Source: a bacterium (GTDB lineage: Bacteria > Spirochaetota > UBA4802 > UBA5550). From it: 15,566 nucleotides of DNA. Positions 7,801 to 14,004 of the stretch are shown in pieces (within the stretch, counting starts at the first letter, position 1; the number at the start of each line of letters is the position of its first letter). The translations under genes were made by a program, and so were the position numbers. The notes beneath the pieces are model-generated. The model had not been told where the DNA came from. It saw only the letters and a program-made list of their open reading frames with translations, and did no database searches. The stretch lies in the NCBI GenBank assembly GCA_024224995.1, contig JAAENB010000865.1:1-15566 (forward strand), in the 5' to 3' direction.

Positions 7801-9117
7801 ATGGCACAGGCAAAACTGATACTGGATGACAAAGAATATAAGTTTCCAATTGTTGTTGGAACTGAGAATGAAAAAGCTATTGATATTTCCACATTACGGT
7901 CGAAAACCGGGTTTGTTACCCTGGATAACGGGTTTCAGAATACCGGTTCCTGCTCCAGTGCCATTACCTATATAGATGGTGAAAACGGGATCCTCCGCTA
8001 CCGTGGGATCCCTATTGAACAGCTGGCCTATGAAACAAGTTTTGTGGAAACTTCGCACCTGCTTATTTACGGGAATCTGCCTACCAAAAAAGAGAGCGAG
8101 GATTTTTCCCGTCAGCTCACCATGCATTCCATGATCCACGAAGATATGATCAATTTTTTTACCGGCTTTCCGCCAACAGCCCACCCAATGGCTATTTTAT
8201 CCGCCATGGTTGGAACTTTGAGCGTCTATTATCCACGAGTATTTGATCTTGAACATGAGGATGAAGAACAGGCCCGGGCCGATGAAGTTATGACCATTGC
8301 CCGCTTATTGGCAAAAGTCCGTACAATCGCGGCTTTTTCCTATAAAAAATCTATTGGTGAACCCTTTATTTATCCTCAAAAGCAGTTTAAATATTGTGAA
8401 AATATTCTTAATATGATGTTTGCCAGTGAAACAAATTATTGGGAGCTGGACAAGGAAATGGTTAAGATCCTGAACCTGCTCCTTATTCTCCACGGTGATC
8501 ATGAACAGAACTGCAGCACCTCTACGGTTCGACTGGTGGGCAGCAGCAGGGTAAATCTTTTTTCCTCTGTTTGTGCCGGCATTTGCGCGCTCTGGGGGCC
8601 TTTGCATGGCGGCGCTAACCAGCGGGTGATTGAAACCCTTGAGATGATTCACCATGATAACAATAATGTTAAAAAATATGTCGATAAAGCCAAAGACAAA
8701 GATAATCCCTTCCGCTTAATGGGATTTGGTCACCGGGTCTATAAAAATTACGACCCCCGGGCGAAAATTCTTAAAAAAGTCTGTGCTGATTTTTTTGGCA
8801 ATCGTAAGATCAATGATCCGCTGCTGGATATTGCTCTTAAACTGGAAGAGATTGCTCTCAAAGATGATTTTTTTGTGAGCAAAAATCTTTATCCAAATGT
8901 GGATTTTTACAGCGGTATCCTCTACCGGGCCATGAATATTCCTACGGATATGTTTACGGTAATGTTCGCCCTTGGCAGGCTTCCCGGGTGGATTGCCCAG
9001 TGGAAAGAAATGCATGAAACCGTTCCTTTTAAAATCGGGCGTCCCCGGCAGGTTTATACAGGGCCTGGAAAAAGAGATATCGTTCCAAAACCGGATGAGG
9101 TTATTGAGGATAAGTAG
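7801..9117 (+). CDS. gltA: Citrate synthase
   Basis: A 438-residue cytoplasmic enzyme that condenses acetyl-CoA with oxaloacetate to citrate at the entry to the TCA cycle. The catalytic triad is clear: His269 in LWGPLHGGAN, His311 in GFGHRVYKNYDPRAK and Asp368 in NVDFYSG, matching His264, His305 and Asp362 of Escherichia coli GltA. The HGDHEQNCSTS motif (231-241) contains the oxaloacetate-binding His. Length and the N-terminal small domain fit the hexameric bacterial GltA type rather than the shorter dimeric or 2-methylcitrate enzymes. The start is set by GGGAGG 6 nt upstream. The DUF6873 gene follows 36 bp later on the same strand. Nothing looks degraded, and this is among the safest calls in the window. 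Confidence 0.95.
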   Translation: MAQAKLILDDKEYKFPIVVGTENEKAIDISTLRSKTGFVTLDNGFQNTGSCSSAITYIDGENGILRYRGIPIEQLAYETSFVETSHLLIYGNLPTKKESEDFSRQLTMHSMIHEDMINFFTGFPPTAHPMAILSAMVGTLSVYYPRVFDLEHEDEEQARADEVMTIARLLAKVRTIAAFSYKKSIGEPFIYPQKQFKYCENILNMMFASETNYWELDKEMVKILNLLLILHGDHEQNCSTSTVRLVGSSRVNLFSSVCAGICALWGPLHGGANQRVIETLEMIHHDNNNVKKYVDKAKDKDNPFRLMGFGHRVYKNYDPRAKILKKVCADFFGNRKINDPLLDIALKLEEIALKDDFFVSKNLYPNVDFYSGILYRAMNIPTDMFTVMFALGRLPGWIAQWKEMHETVPFKIGRPRQVYTGPGKRDIVPKPDEVIEDK

Positions 9118-9153
9118 CCGGGGCTGTTCATCTCTTGAATTCCGTTTATCATT

Positions 9154-9852
9154 ATGAAGAGAATTGCTGTTATAAGTCCCGATGCCACAGATGAGATGAT
9201 GGGGGCTCTTAAAAAGATCGATATTGAAGCGGTTCCTGTTCCCGTAACGGGCTGTGTGGCAGAGCCAATATCGGGCCATCCCGATCTCCAGGTTTTTGTT
9301 TATGGGGATAAAATATTTTGTTGGCCCAATATCTCCCGGGAGTTTCTTAAAAAAGTTGAACCTTTTGGTGAGATTGTGCTCTGCGAAAGTTTATTATCGG
9401 ACAGCTATCCTCTTGATATCTTTTATAATATAGCCTGTACCGGCAGTGCGGCTTTTCACCGGTTTGATTATTGCGACCCAATGATCCGTACTTTCCTGGA
9501 ATCAAAAAACATCAGCCTGATAAACGTTAGTCAGGGCTATTCCAAATGTTCAACAGTGGTTGTTGATTCGGGCAGGATTATTACTGCGGATCATTCCATT
9601 CATAAGGGAGCTCTTGCTCATGGGGTCAGTTCCCTGCTTATTGAGCCCGGGCATGTAGACCTGCCCGGGTATGCCTACGGTTTTATTGGCGGAGCGTCCG
9701 GCATGCTTGATGAGCATGTTTTTTTTACGGGAACCTTCCACCATCATCCATCGTTCCGCCGGATAATGGAATTCATTGAAGCTGCCGGGAAAAAAGTAAT
9801 GCTCCTTTCTTCGGAAAAGATCATTGACCTGGGATCGATCCTTTTTTTATGA
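9154..9852 (+). CDS. DUF6873-type GME-fold protein
   Basis: A 232-residue soluble protein that I recognise as the DUF6873 family, which is related to the guanidino-group-modifying enzyme fold. Marks are AISGHPD-like EPISGHPD (37-44), NVSQGYSKCS (124-133), GFIGGASG (176-183), GTFHHHP (193-199) and the C-terminal IDLGSI (224-229), which ends the family at almost exactly this length. No reaction is established that I know of. Whether Cys132 and the His cluster at 196-198 form an active site is open. The ATG has no clear Shine-Dalgarno sequence and lies 36 bp after citrate synthase, so read-through transcription is likely. The last 32 bp overlap the end of the convergent small membrane-protein gene. 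Confidence 0.8.
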   Translation: MKRIAVISPDATDEMMGALKKIDIEAVPVPVTGCVAEPISGHPDLQVFVYGDKIFCWPNISREFLKKVEPFGEIVLCESLLSDSYPLDIFYNIACTGSAAFHRFDYCDPMIRTFLESKNISLINVSQGYSKCSTVVVDSGRIITADHSIHKGALAHGVSSLLIEPGHVDLPGYAYGFIGGASGMLDEHVFFTGTFHHHPSFRRIMEFIEAAGKKVMLLSSEKIIDLGSILFL

Positions 9853-10057
9853 TCGTGGCAATGGTTTTTAATACAAGCAGTATCCAGGGAATCCCGTGAA
9901 AAAAAAGATCAAACCAGTCAACAGGCCGTTTGAGCGTCCCGTTTATGAGCATGTTCAGTTTTTCCCAGATGTGCGGCGGCGTAAAGGGCGCCAGCCCCAG
10001 AGTAGCACAGGCTATAATTACATAAGCCCAGGGAATTTTTGATATGGGTTCCATCAT
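9821..10057 (-). CDS. Small membrane protein of the family often named 'RND transporter'
   Basis: A 78-residue protein with two hydrophobic segments (residues ~10-23 and ~52-65) around a conserved-looking middle, PPHIWEKLNMLINGTLKRPVDWFD. From memory, short proteins with this LGLAPF / EKL-ML / GTL-RP-D-FD pattern are annotated in databases as 'RND transporter', although they are far too small to be RND pumps. The start is ATG 10057, because AGGAG lies 9 nt upstream; a longer frame from 10102 would begin inside the palindrome. The 3' end overlaps the DUF6873 gene by 32 bp. It may belong with an efflux system elsewhere in the genome, but that is inference. Confidence 0.7.
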   Translation of the reverse strand: MMEPISKIPWAYVIIACATLGLAPFTPPHIWEKLNMLINGTLKRPVDWFDLFFHGIPWILLVLKTIATIIKKGSIPGQ

Positions 10058-10084
10058 TGGGGAAATCTCCTTTTTTTTGATGTA

Positions 10085-10118
10085 GTAGTAGGGTAGAGGC
10101 ATGCCTCTACCCTACTAC
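10085..10118. repeat. Perfect 34-bp palindrome without spacer
   Basis: All 17 base pairs match around a GGCATGCC centre; each arm reads GTAGTAGGGTAGAGGCA or its complement. It lies 27 nt upstream of the small membrane-protein start codon, with no T-run on either side, so it is not a standard terminator. Palindromes of the type GTAGAG...CATG...CTCTAC are dispersed in many environmental genomes, so a REP-like repeat is the leading explanation. In RNA it would form a very stable hairpin just before the ribosome binding site. Confidence 0.85.
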
Positions 10119-10152
10119 AGAACCGACAATAGATATCCCGATACCATGTCTT

Positions 10153-10176
10153 CATATTATAGTCAAGATTTTTTAT
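10153..10176 (-). promoter_or_regulatory. A-tract plus TTGACT motif, copy 1
   Basis: On the minus strand an A-tract is followed by CTTGACT and TAATATG. The motif shares 22 of 24 bases with 11273-11296 and lies about 95 bp upstream of the small membrane-protein gene. TTGACT (10166-10161) could be a -35 box with an UP-like A-tract. The -10 at 17 nt (TATCGG) is poor, so an operator or another promoter type is possible. Confidence 0.35.
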
Positions 10177-10226
10177 CTCCCGATGAGTTCCTTCACCCCT
10201 GATACTGCTGGTTTTTTGCTTACTGT

Positions 10227-11165
10227 TTAGTGCACAACTTTTAGCAGGTCACCGGTTCTGTAAAAGGCACCAACAGATAAACCCGCGCTTTTTGCGGCAG
10301 CATTATTGGCATGTTCGGACAGGCCGGGAACCTGCAGTTTGGACGTTGGATTCTTTGTGCCAATCCCAACATTACCGTTAACTTCCCACATCGTTGAAGG
10401 CAATAGCCCGGAATAAATACGGTTTCCTTCAGGGTGCAGAAAGAAAAACTCAGATAGTCCGTAACATCCGTCAGCTCCTTGAGCAGGATCTCCGTCTGCC
10501 TTATAAATGGTAAGTCTTATTTCAGCGACTATAATACTGGGAAGTCTAACCATGAATTCTCTTCTGCTATAAGAATTTTCCGAATAGTCCGCAAGAACGA
10601 CCCACTCATTGGCGCCGTTATAAATATTTCTAACTTCTAATTTAAAATTGACAATATGGTAATATCGAGTAGTGTAACCTATCCAGGTTCCTGCCTGGCA
10701 ATGACTTGTATTAAGATCAGAGATTGTTATTACCTGGGGATTGTCAAAAGAGGGGGCTGTTGTTGAATAAGAAGGGAGAAAATTGCCGTCGAAAAGCATA
10801 TCAAGATTGATCGGAGCCGGTCCCGTCTGTGTTACGGTATATCTATTCATCGCGTTGAATAATATATTGGTCTCCAATCCAACAGGACTGTTATTTGATG
10901 AAATCACTGCCCCACTGATTGTACCTTCAACATCCAGCTTGTGAACAGGATCTGCAACACCTATCCCAACATTACCGGAAAAAATATAGTTATCCTCCAC
11001 GCCGCTGATATTGCTCTGCAAGTTGTTCATATTTGAATAACCAAAGTTCTCACTCTTAGAGCTGTTTGAACTGTTTCCGCTTTGCAGCCCTGCTTCACAT
11101 CCCATAAAGATCAATGCTGCCATAATAATACTTTGTAAAACACCGAAAAAACATAACTTCTTCAT
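10227..11165 (-). CDS. Lipoprotein with phage-tail-fibre-like repeats and a discoidin-like middle
   Basis: A 312-residue probable surface lipoprotein: signal peptide MKKLCFFGVLQSIIMAALIF and a relaxed lipobox FMGC with Cys23, then a Ser/Asn-rich linker (27-58). NVGIGVADPVHKLDVEG (65-81) and NVGIGTKNPTSKLQVPG (265-281) are the NVGIGT-P-KLDV repeats found in tail fibres and many environmental surface proteins. The end, GAFYRTGDLLKVVH, is the usual close of such proteins. Between them, residues ~107-245 look like a beta-rich F5/8 type C (discoidin-like) domain with LSEFFF near its end; this part is less certain. The start follows AGGAG at 7 nt; the frame is open to 11201 but a signal peptide begins only here. 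A binding or adhesion role is inference. Confidence 0.75.
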   Translation of the reverse strand: MKKLCFFGVLQSIIMAALIFMGCEAGLQSGNSSNSSKSENFGYSNMNNLQSNISGVEDNYIFSGNVGIGVADPVHKLDVEGTISGAVISSNNSPVGLETNILFNAMNRYTVTQTGPAPINLDMLFDGNFLPSYSTTAPSFDNPQVITISDLNTSHCQAGTWIGYTTRYYHIVNFKLEVRNIYNGANEWVVLADYSENSYSRREFMVRLPSIIVAEIRLTIYKADGDPAQGADGCYGLSEFFFLHPEGNRIYSGLLPSTMWEVNGNVGIGTKNPTSKLQVPGLSEHANNAAAKSAGLSVGAFYRTGDLLKVVH

Positions 11166-11268
11166 ATTGTTACTCCTGATTAATTTAGTCGCAAAAAGCA
11201 AATAATTACTTTCGCAGTTTAAGTTTTTTGAAATGGAGATAAAAGGGGGCGGATTACCAATAATGATA

Positions 11269-11299
11269 TTGACATATTAGAGTCAAGTTTTTTTATTAT
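11269..11299 (+). promoter_or_regulatory. Candidate promoter for the methyltransferase-like gene, possibly leaderless
   Basis: TTGACA (11269-11274, 6/6) and TATTAT (11294-11299, 5/6) are separated by 19 nt. A start 7 nt after the -10 would fall at the A of ATG 11306. The TTGACA overlaps an inverted repeat TTGAC-N8-GTCAA (11269-11286), which could be an operator or a divergent -35. Confidence 0.4.
11273..11296 (-). promoter_or_regulatory. A-tract plus TTGACT motif, copy 2
   Basis: This is the second copy of the 24-nt motif at 10153-10176, with two mismatches and in the same orientation. It lies about 108 bp upstream of the tail-fibre-like lipoprotein gene. The box 17 nt after its TTGACT (TTATTG) is a weak -10. 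It overlaps the rightward promoter of the methyltransferase-like gene. Confidence 0.35.
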
Positions 11300-11305
11300 A
11301 TTAAG

Positions 11306-11950
11306 ATGAAAGATATTTGTTCATACACACCGCAGGATGAGGATCTGCAAATTGATAATCCCTACCTGGCGGAAATCGAAGAATTAAAGGCCGGAATCGC
11401 TGCCCGGGGCGGAGACCTCTCCACAGAACTCTACCGCCACCGGGAATCCCTGGTTTCGCAGTATTCTTTTTCAATTCCAACGATCGAATCCCTGAAAATT
11501 CTTGCGCGCTATTCCCCTATCGTGGAGATCGGTGCCGGAAATGGGTATTGGGCATACTGCCTGAACGAGTTGAAAGTTGATATTATCCCCTTTGATAAAT
11601 ATCCCCCTGAAGAGGCCCTGCCCTGGCCCTGGGGCTCTATGGAAGATAAGAATTTCTGGTACGATTCGGAATGGTTCCCCGTGAGTGAGGGAGATGAGGA
11701 GATGGCTGCCTTTCATGCCAAAAGAACCCTGCTGCTCTGCTGGCCTCCTTTTCATACTCCCATGGCAAGCCATACTCTTGAAGCGTATACCAGGGCCGGT
11801 GGGAAAACCCTGGTATATATCGGGGATCGTTTATCCTCAGGAGACGCGGCTTTTCATGAAACGCTGGATTCTCTGAAAGTCCTTGAAAAAATAAAAATCC
11901 CGGGCTGGCCCGGGACTAATGACTATTTGACGGTTTATTTAATAAATTAA
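11306..11950 (+). CDS. SAM-dependent methyltransferase-like protein
   Basis: A 214-residue soluble protein. The motif VEIGAGNGYWAYCL (73-86) is the glycine-rich motif I of class I methyltransferases. The acid in PFDKYP (95-100) fits motif II, and LLLCWPP (142-148) occupies the place of the motif IV xPPY-type segment. The C-terminal AGGKTLVYIGD (164-174) is the usual strand-turn after it. The substrate is unknown. No Shine-Dalgarno sequence is visible before ATG 11306, and the candidate promoter would start the transcript at or next to the start codon. The gene is divergent from the tail-fibre-like lipoprotein and convergent with the unknown protein at 11956, 5 bp from stop to stop. Its 3' end contains the hairpin used as a terminator on the other strand. 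Confidence 0.75.
   Translation: MKDICSYTPQDEDLQIDNPYLAEIEELKAGIAARGGDLSTELYRHRESLVSQYSFSIPTIESLKILARYSPIVEIGAGNGYWAYCLNELKVDIIPFDKYPPEEALPWPWGSMEDKNFWYDSEWFPVSEGDEEMAAFHAKRTLLLCWPPFHTPMASHTLEAYTRAGGKTLVYIGDRLSSGDAAFHETLDSLKVLEKIKIPGWPGTNDYLTVYLIN
11886..11915 (-). terminator. Intrinsic terminator of the 11956-12927 gene, inside the opposing gene
   Basis: On the minus strand a GC-only hairpin, TCCCGGG-CCAG-CCCGGGA (11915-11898), is followed at once by TTTTTATTTTTT (11897-11886). It lies 41 nt after the stop of the unknown protein gene and within the last codons of the methyltransferase-like gene. On the plus strand the A-run precedes the hairpin, so it acts in one direction only. Confidence 0.8.
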
Positions 11951-11955
11951 CTTAC

Positions 11956-12927
11956 TTACTTTTTCATATATTTTTTTGAGTCAAACAGGTATATATCCTC
12001 AATCATTTCTTTAATATTCTCTTTTTCTTTTTCCATAGCCTTTCCCAGGTTCTTCTCTTCAATTTCAGTACCGAAATAAGCCTGTTTGGTTATGCTCCCG
12101 ACTATTTCTTTTATTTCCGGGTTTATGGGTTTCTTGTCTTTATCAAAAAATTTGCATTTATAAATAAGAATAATATTGGGGCCCGCTTCTCCTCCCCAGT
12201 CAAACCCATCCCTGATGCCGGCAGTAAATGTTTCAGTAATGCCATCACCATCGCCATCTTCAGCATAGTATAGTGTTTTATTTATTGTTTTAGCGGCTAT
12301 CCTTGTACAGTATTTGGTTTCACCGGTATCATATGCTCTTTTAGGTATCGGTTCTCTGGTTACATAAATATTCTCTTTATCATTAATCATTAAATTCATC
12401 AACTTTTTAACATGAGCCTTTAGAAATGTACTTCTTACTTCCGAATACATTTTAATATAATTGTCTGCCAGGTTTTTTGGCGTCGTATTTTCCTCTCCCG
12501 GCTTTGCGTCCTGTAAAGCAACTTTTCTCATGATACTCAACTTTCGGTCCGTAATAGTGACAAAATCGGGGTTATTATCAATTTTATTGCTCCAGAGGTC
12601 CGGAATCATCCTGTTTTCCATTTCAAGGATCTTTTTTTGTCCTCTTACATCATAGTTGCTGTCGTAACCATCCTTAAAAAGATACATTTTACTGTCCCGT
12701 ATAATCAGCAAAGAGGCTACGGAATTATCATATATGGTAAATGGAAGATCTTCATCATATTTTTTTTCAATATGCTGGAACGCAATCCTGTCTTGTTTGA
12801 AATTTGATATTAGTTCTATGTTTATTATTTTATAAACCAATTTTTTATTATTTGACAGGGCACCTGTTGCCAGGATTAGCAGCATAATTACTGCGATAAC
12901 AAGTAGTTTTCTTCTTTTCTGTAACAT
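11956..12927 (-). CDS. Uncharacterised secreted or membrane-anchored protein
   Basis: A 323-residue protein I do not recognise. Basic residues (KRRK) and one hydrophobic segment (8-24) form a signal peptide or anchor, so the rest is probably periplasmic. Residues ~190-260 look the most conserved: YVTREPIPKRAYDTGETKYC, then the acidic AEDGDGDGITETF (222-234), which resembles a calcium-binding Asp-rich loop, then GFDWGGEAGPNIILIYKC. Cys207 and Cys258 could pair outside the cytoplasm. The last ~35 residues are Lys/Glu-rich and probably helical or coiled. AAGG lies 8-9 nt before the ATG. The DUF503 gene is 96 bp upstream on the same strand. A terminator follows the stop codon. No function is proposed. 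Confidence 0.72.
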   Translation of the reverse strand: MLQKRRKLLVIAVIMLLILATGALSNNKKLVYKIINIELISNFKQDRIAFQHIEKKYDEDLPFTIYDNSVASLLIIRDSKMYLFKDGYDSNYDVRGQKKILEMENRMIPDLWSNKIDNNPDFVTITDRKLSIMRKVALQDAKPGEENTTPKNLADNYIKMYSEVRSTFLKAHVKKLMNLMINDKENIYVTREPIPKRAYDTGETKYCTRIAAKTINKTLYYAEDGDGDGITETFTAGIRDGFDWGGEAGPNIILIYKCKFFDKDKKPINPEIKEIVGSITKQAYFGTEIEEKNLGKAMEKEKENIKEMIEDIYLFDSKKYMKK

Positions 12928-13023
12928 ATTTAACCTTTAATATTAATGTTTTTATACATATAATTATCTATTAATAGTTTCGGCCTTTCCCTCGATTCTT
13001 TTAAGAATTAATCTCTAAATTAT

Positions 13024-13305
13024 CTACAAATTTTCACGATGCAGGTTAATAACCAGGGCATCGACACTCTCTTCTATCCCTTCTTCAATCGTTGAGAGGG
13101 ATTTTGAAAGACCTTTGTCGTCGTTGGAAACGGCAATGAAAGACCATTCCGCTTTTTTATGCTCATTCTGATACCCGCTTTCGCACACCGCAATATTTAC
13201 CTGCTTGCCAAAACGGTCCCTGAGCCCGGAAAGACGCTGCCGTTTCTCTTTTAACGAGCCGCACCCTTCCAGGCGGAATTCTACTACTAATAACCCAATA
13301 TGCAT
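13024..13305 (-). CDS. DUF503 family protein (YlxP-like)
   Basis: A 93-residue protein matching the DUF503 family in length and layout: MHIGLLVVEFRLEG, then SLKEKRQRLSGLRDRF (17-32), NIAVCESGYQ (37-46) and AVSNDDKG (58-65). Members are small alpha/beta proteins. In many bacteria the gene lies near infB and rbfA and has been linked to ribosome or translation roles, but no biochemical function is settled. That neighbourhood is absent here. AGGAGG lies 4 nt before the ATG. The unknown protein at 11956-12927 follows after 96 bp, a gap that holds only a weak AT hairpin and no clear terminator, so co-transcription is possible. Confidence 0.85.
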   Translation of the reverse strand: MHIGLLVVEFRLEGCGSLKEKRQRLSGLRDRFGKQVNIAVCESGYQNEHKKAEWSFIAVSNDDKGLSKSLSTIEEGIEESVDALVINLHRENL

Positions 13306-13328
13306 GCTGCCTCCTGTTGTAAAAGTTC

Positions 13329-13357
13329 TTGCATAATTCTCATAAAAGGGATATAAA
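13329..13357 (+). promoter_or_regulatory. Candidate promoter of the GyrI-like gene
   Basis: TTGCAT (13329-13334, 3/6) is followed after 17 nt by TATAAA (13352-13357, 5/6), in the 117-bp gap between the divergent DUF503 and GyrI-like genes. The leader would be about 60 nt and include GGGAGG (13410-13415). Confidence 0.4.
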
Positions 13358-13422
13358 TAAGAGGATATGCTATTTATTCAATCAAAAAATGTAATTATTA
13401 ATTCATGCAGGGAGGCTGTACA

Positions 13423-14004
13423 ATGAAAAGATTTCTTATAATAGCACTTGTTGTGATAGTGGCAGTTCTCATATTCCTGGGGTATAGCGGACTTTTTACG
13501 TCTATCAAAGTAACCGAAAAAGAAATGGGCCCCTATACTCTTGTATATAAGGACCATAAGGGAAGCTATAAAGAAACGATGAAAATCCAGGGAGAAATAA
13601 CATCTTCTTTACTCAAAGATCTTAAAATTGAAACAAAACGAGGATTTGGGATTTTTTATGATGACCCTGAAAAAGTCAAAGAAGAAGATCTCAGAAGTGA
13701 AGTTGGTATGATCCTCGAAGAAAAAGAGCATTCAAGGAAAGAGGAAATTTCGAAAAAATATACGGTTAAGATGTTTCCCGTACAAAGAGCAGTAGTGGTG
13801 GAATTCCCCTTTAAGAATACGGTCTCAATACTTCTGGGTCTTTCTAAAGTATACCCAAAGCTGGAAGAGCATATTAAGAAGAAAGGATACGCGGAAAATC
13901 ATATAATGGAATTATATAATTTTCCGCAGAAAAAAATACTGTATATTGCGCCAATAAAAGAGACTCGAAAAGAGACTCCGGAGGAAAAGAAAGAAAATAA
14001 ATAA
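13423..14004 (+). CDS. Membrane-anchored GyrI-like domain protein
   Basis: A 193-residue protein with one N-terminal hydrophobic segment (about residues 4-24), placing the rest outside the cytoplasm or tethered to the membrane. The remainder fits a GyrI-like (SOUL/BRE-type) small-ligand-binding domain: EMGPYTLVYKDHKGSYKET (34-52), GFGIFYDDPEKV (~74-85), SEVGMIL, and the close HIMELYNFPQKKILYIAPI. GyrI-like domains bind small molecules in transcription factors or stand alone; a membrane-anchored form is less usual. A Lys/Glu-rich tail ends the protein. ATG 13423 is chosen over 13405 because GGGAGG lies 7 nt before it. The stop abuts the stop of the convergent OmpA-family gene with no spacer. 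Confidence 0.72.
   Translation: MKRFLIIALVVIVAVLIFLGYSGLFTSIKVTEKEMGPYTLVYKDHKGSYKETMKIQGEITSSLLKDLKIETKRGFGIFYDDPEKVKEEDLRSEVGMILEEKEHSRKEEISKKYTVKMFPVQRAVVVEFPFKNTVSILLGLSKVYPKLEEHIKKKGYAENHIMELYNFPQKKILYIAPIKETRKETPEEKKENK
13891..13927. other. Long hairpin inside the GyrI-like coding sequence
   Basis: Two 17-nt arms (starting GCGGAAAAT and ending ATTTTCCGC) flank a GGA loop, with one imperfect pair. In RNA from the minus strand the odd pair is a U-G wobble, so that strand folds fully; in plus RNA it is C-A. No T-run follows directly on either strand. It lies 78 nt past the OmpA-family stop and could assist 3'-end formation there. Confidence 0.6.

Noticed and set aside
10058..10102. Longer start for the small membrane protein (ATG at 10102)
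   Set aside because: That ATG is part of the palindrome, and the extension would place the AGGAG ribosome binding site inside the gene.
10227..11165. Prophage tail-fibre gene
   Set aside because: The repeats resemble tail fibres, but the protein has a lipoprotein signal and no phage gene lies around it.
12928..13023. Terminator between DUF503 and the unknown protein gene
   Set aside because: The only hairpin is a 6-bp AT-rich stem without a following T-run.
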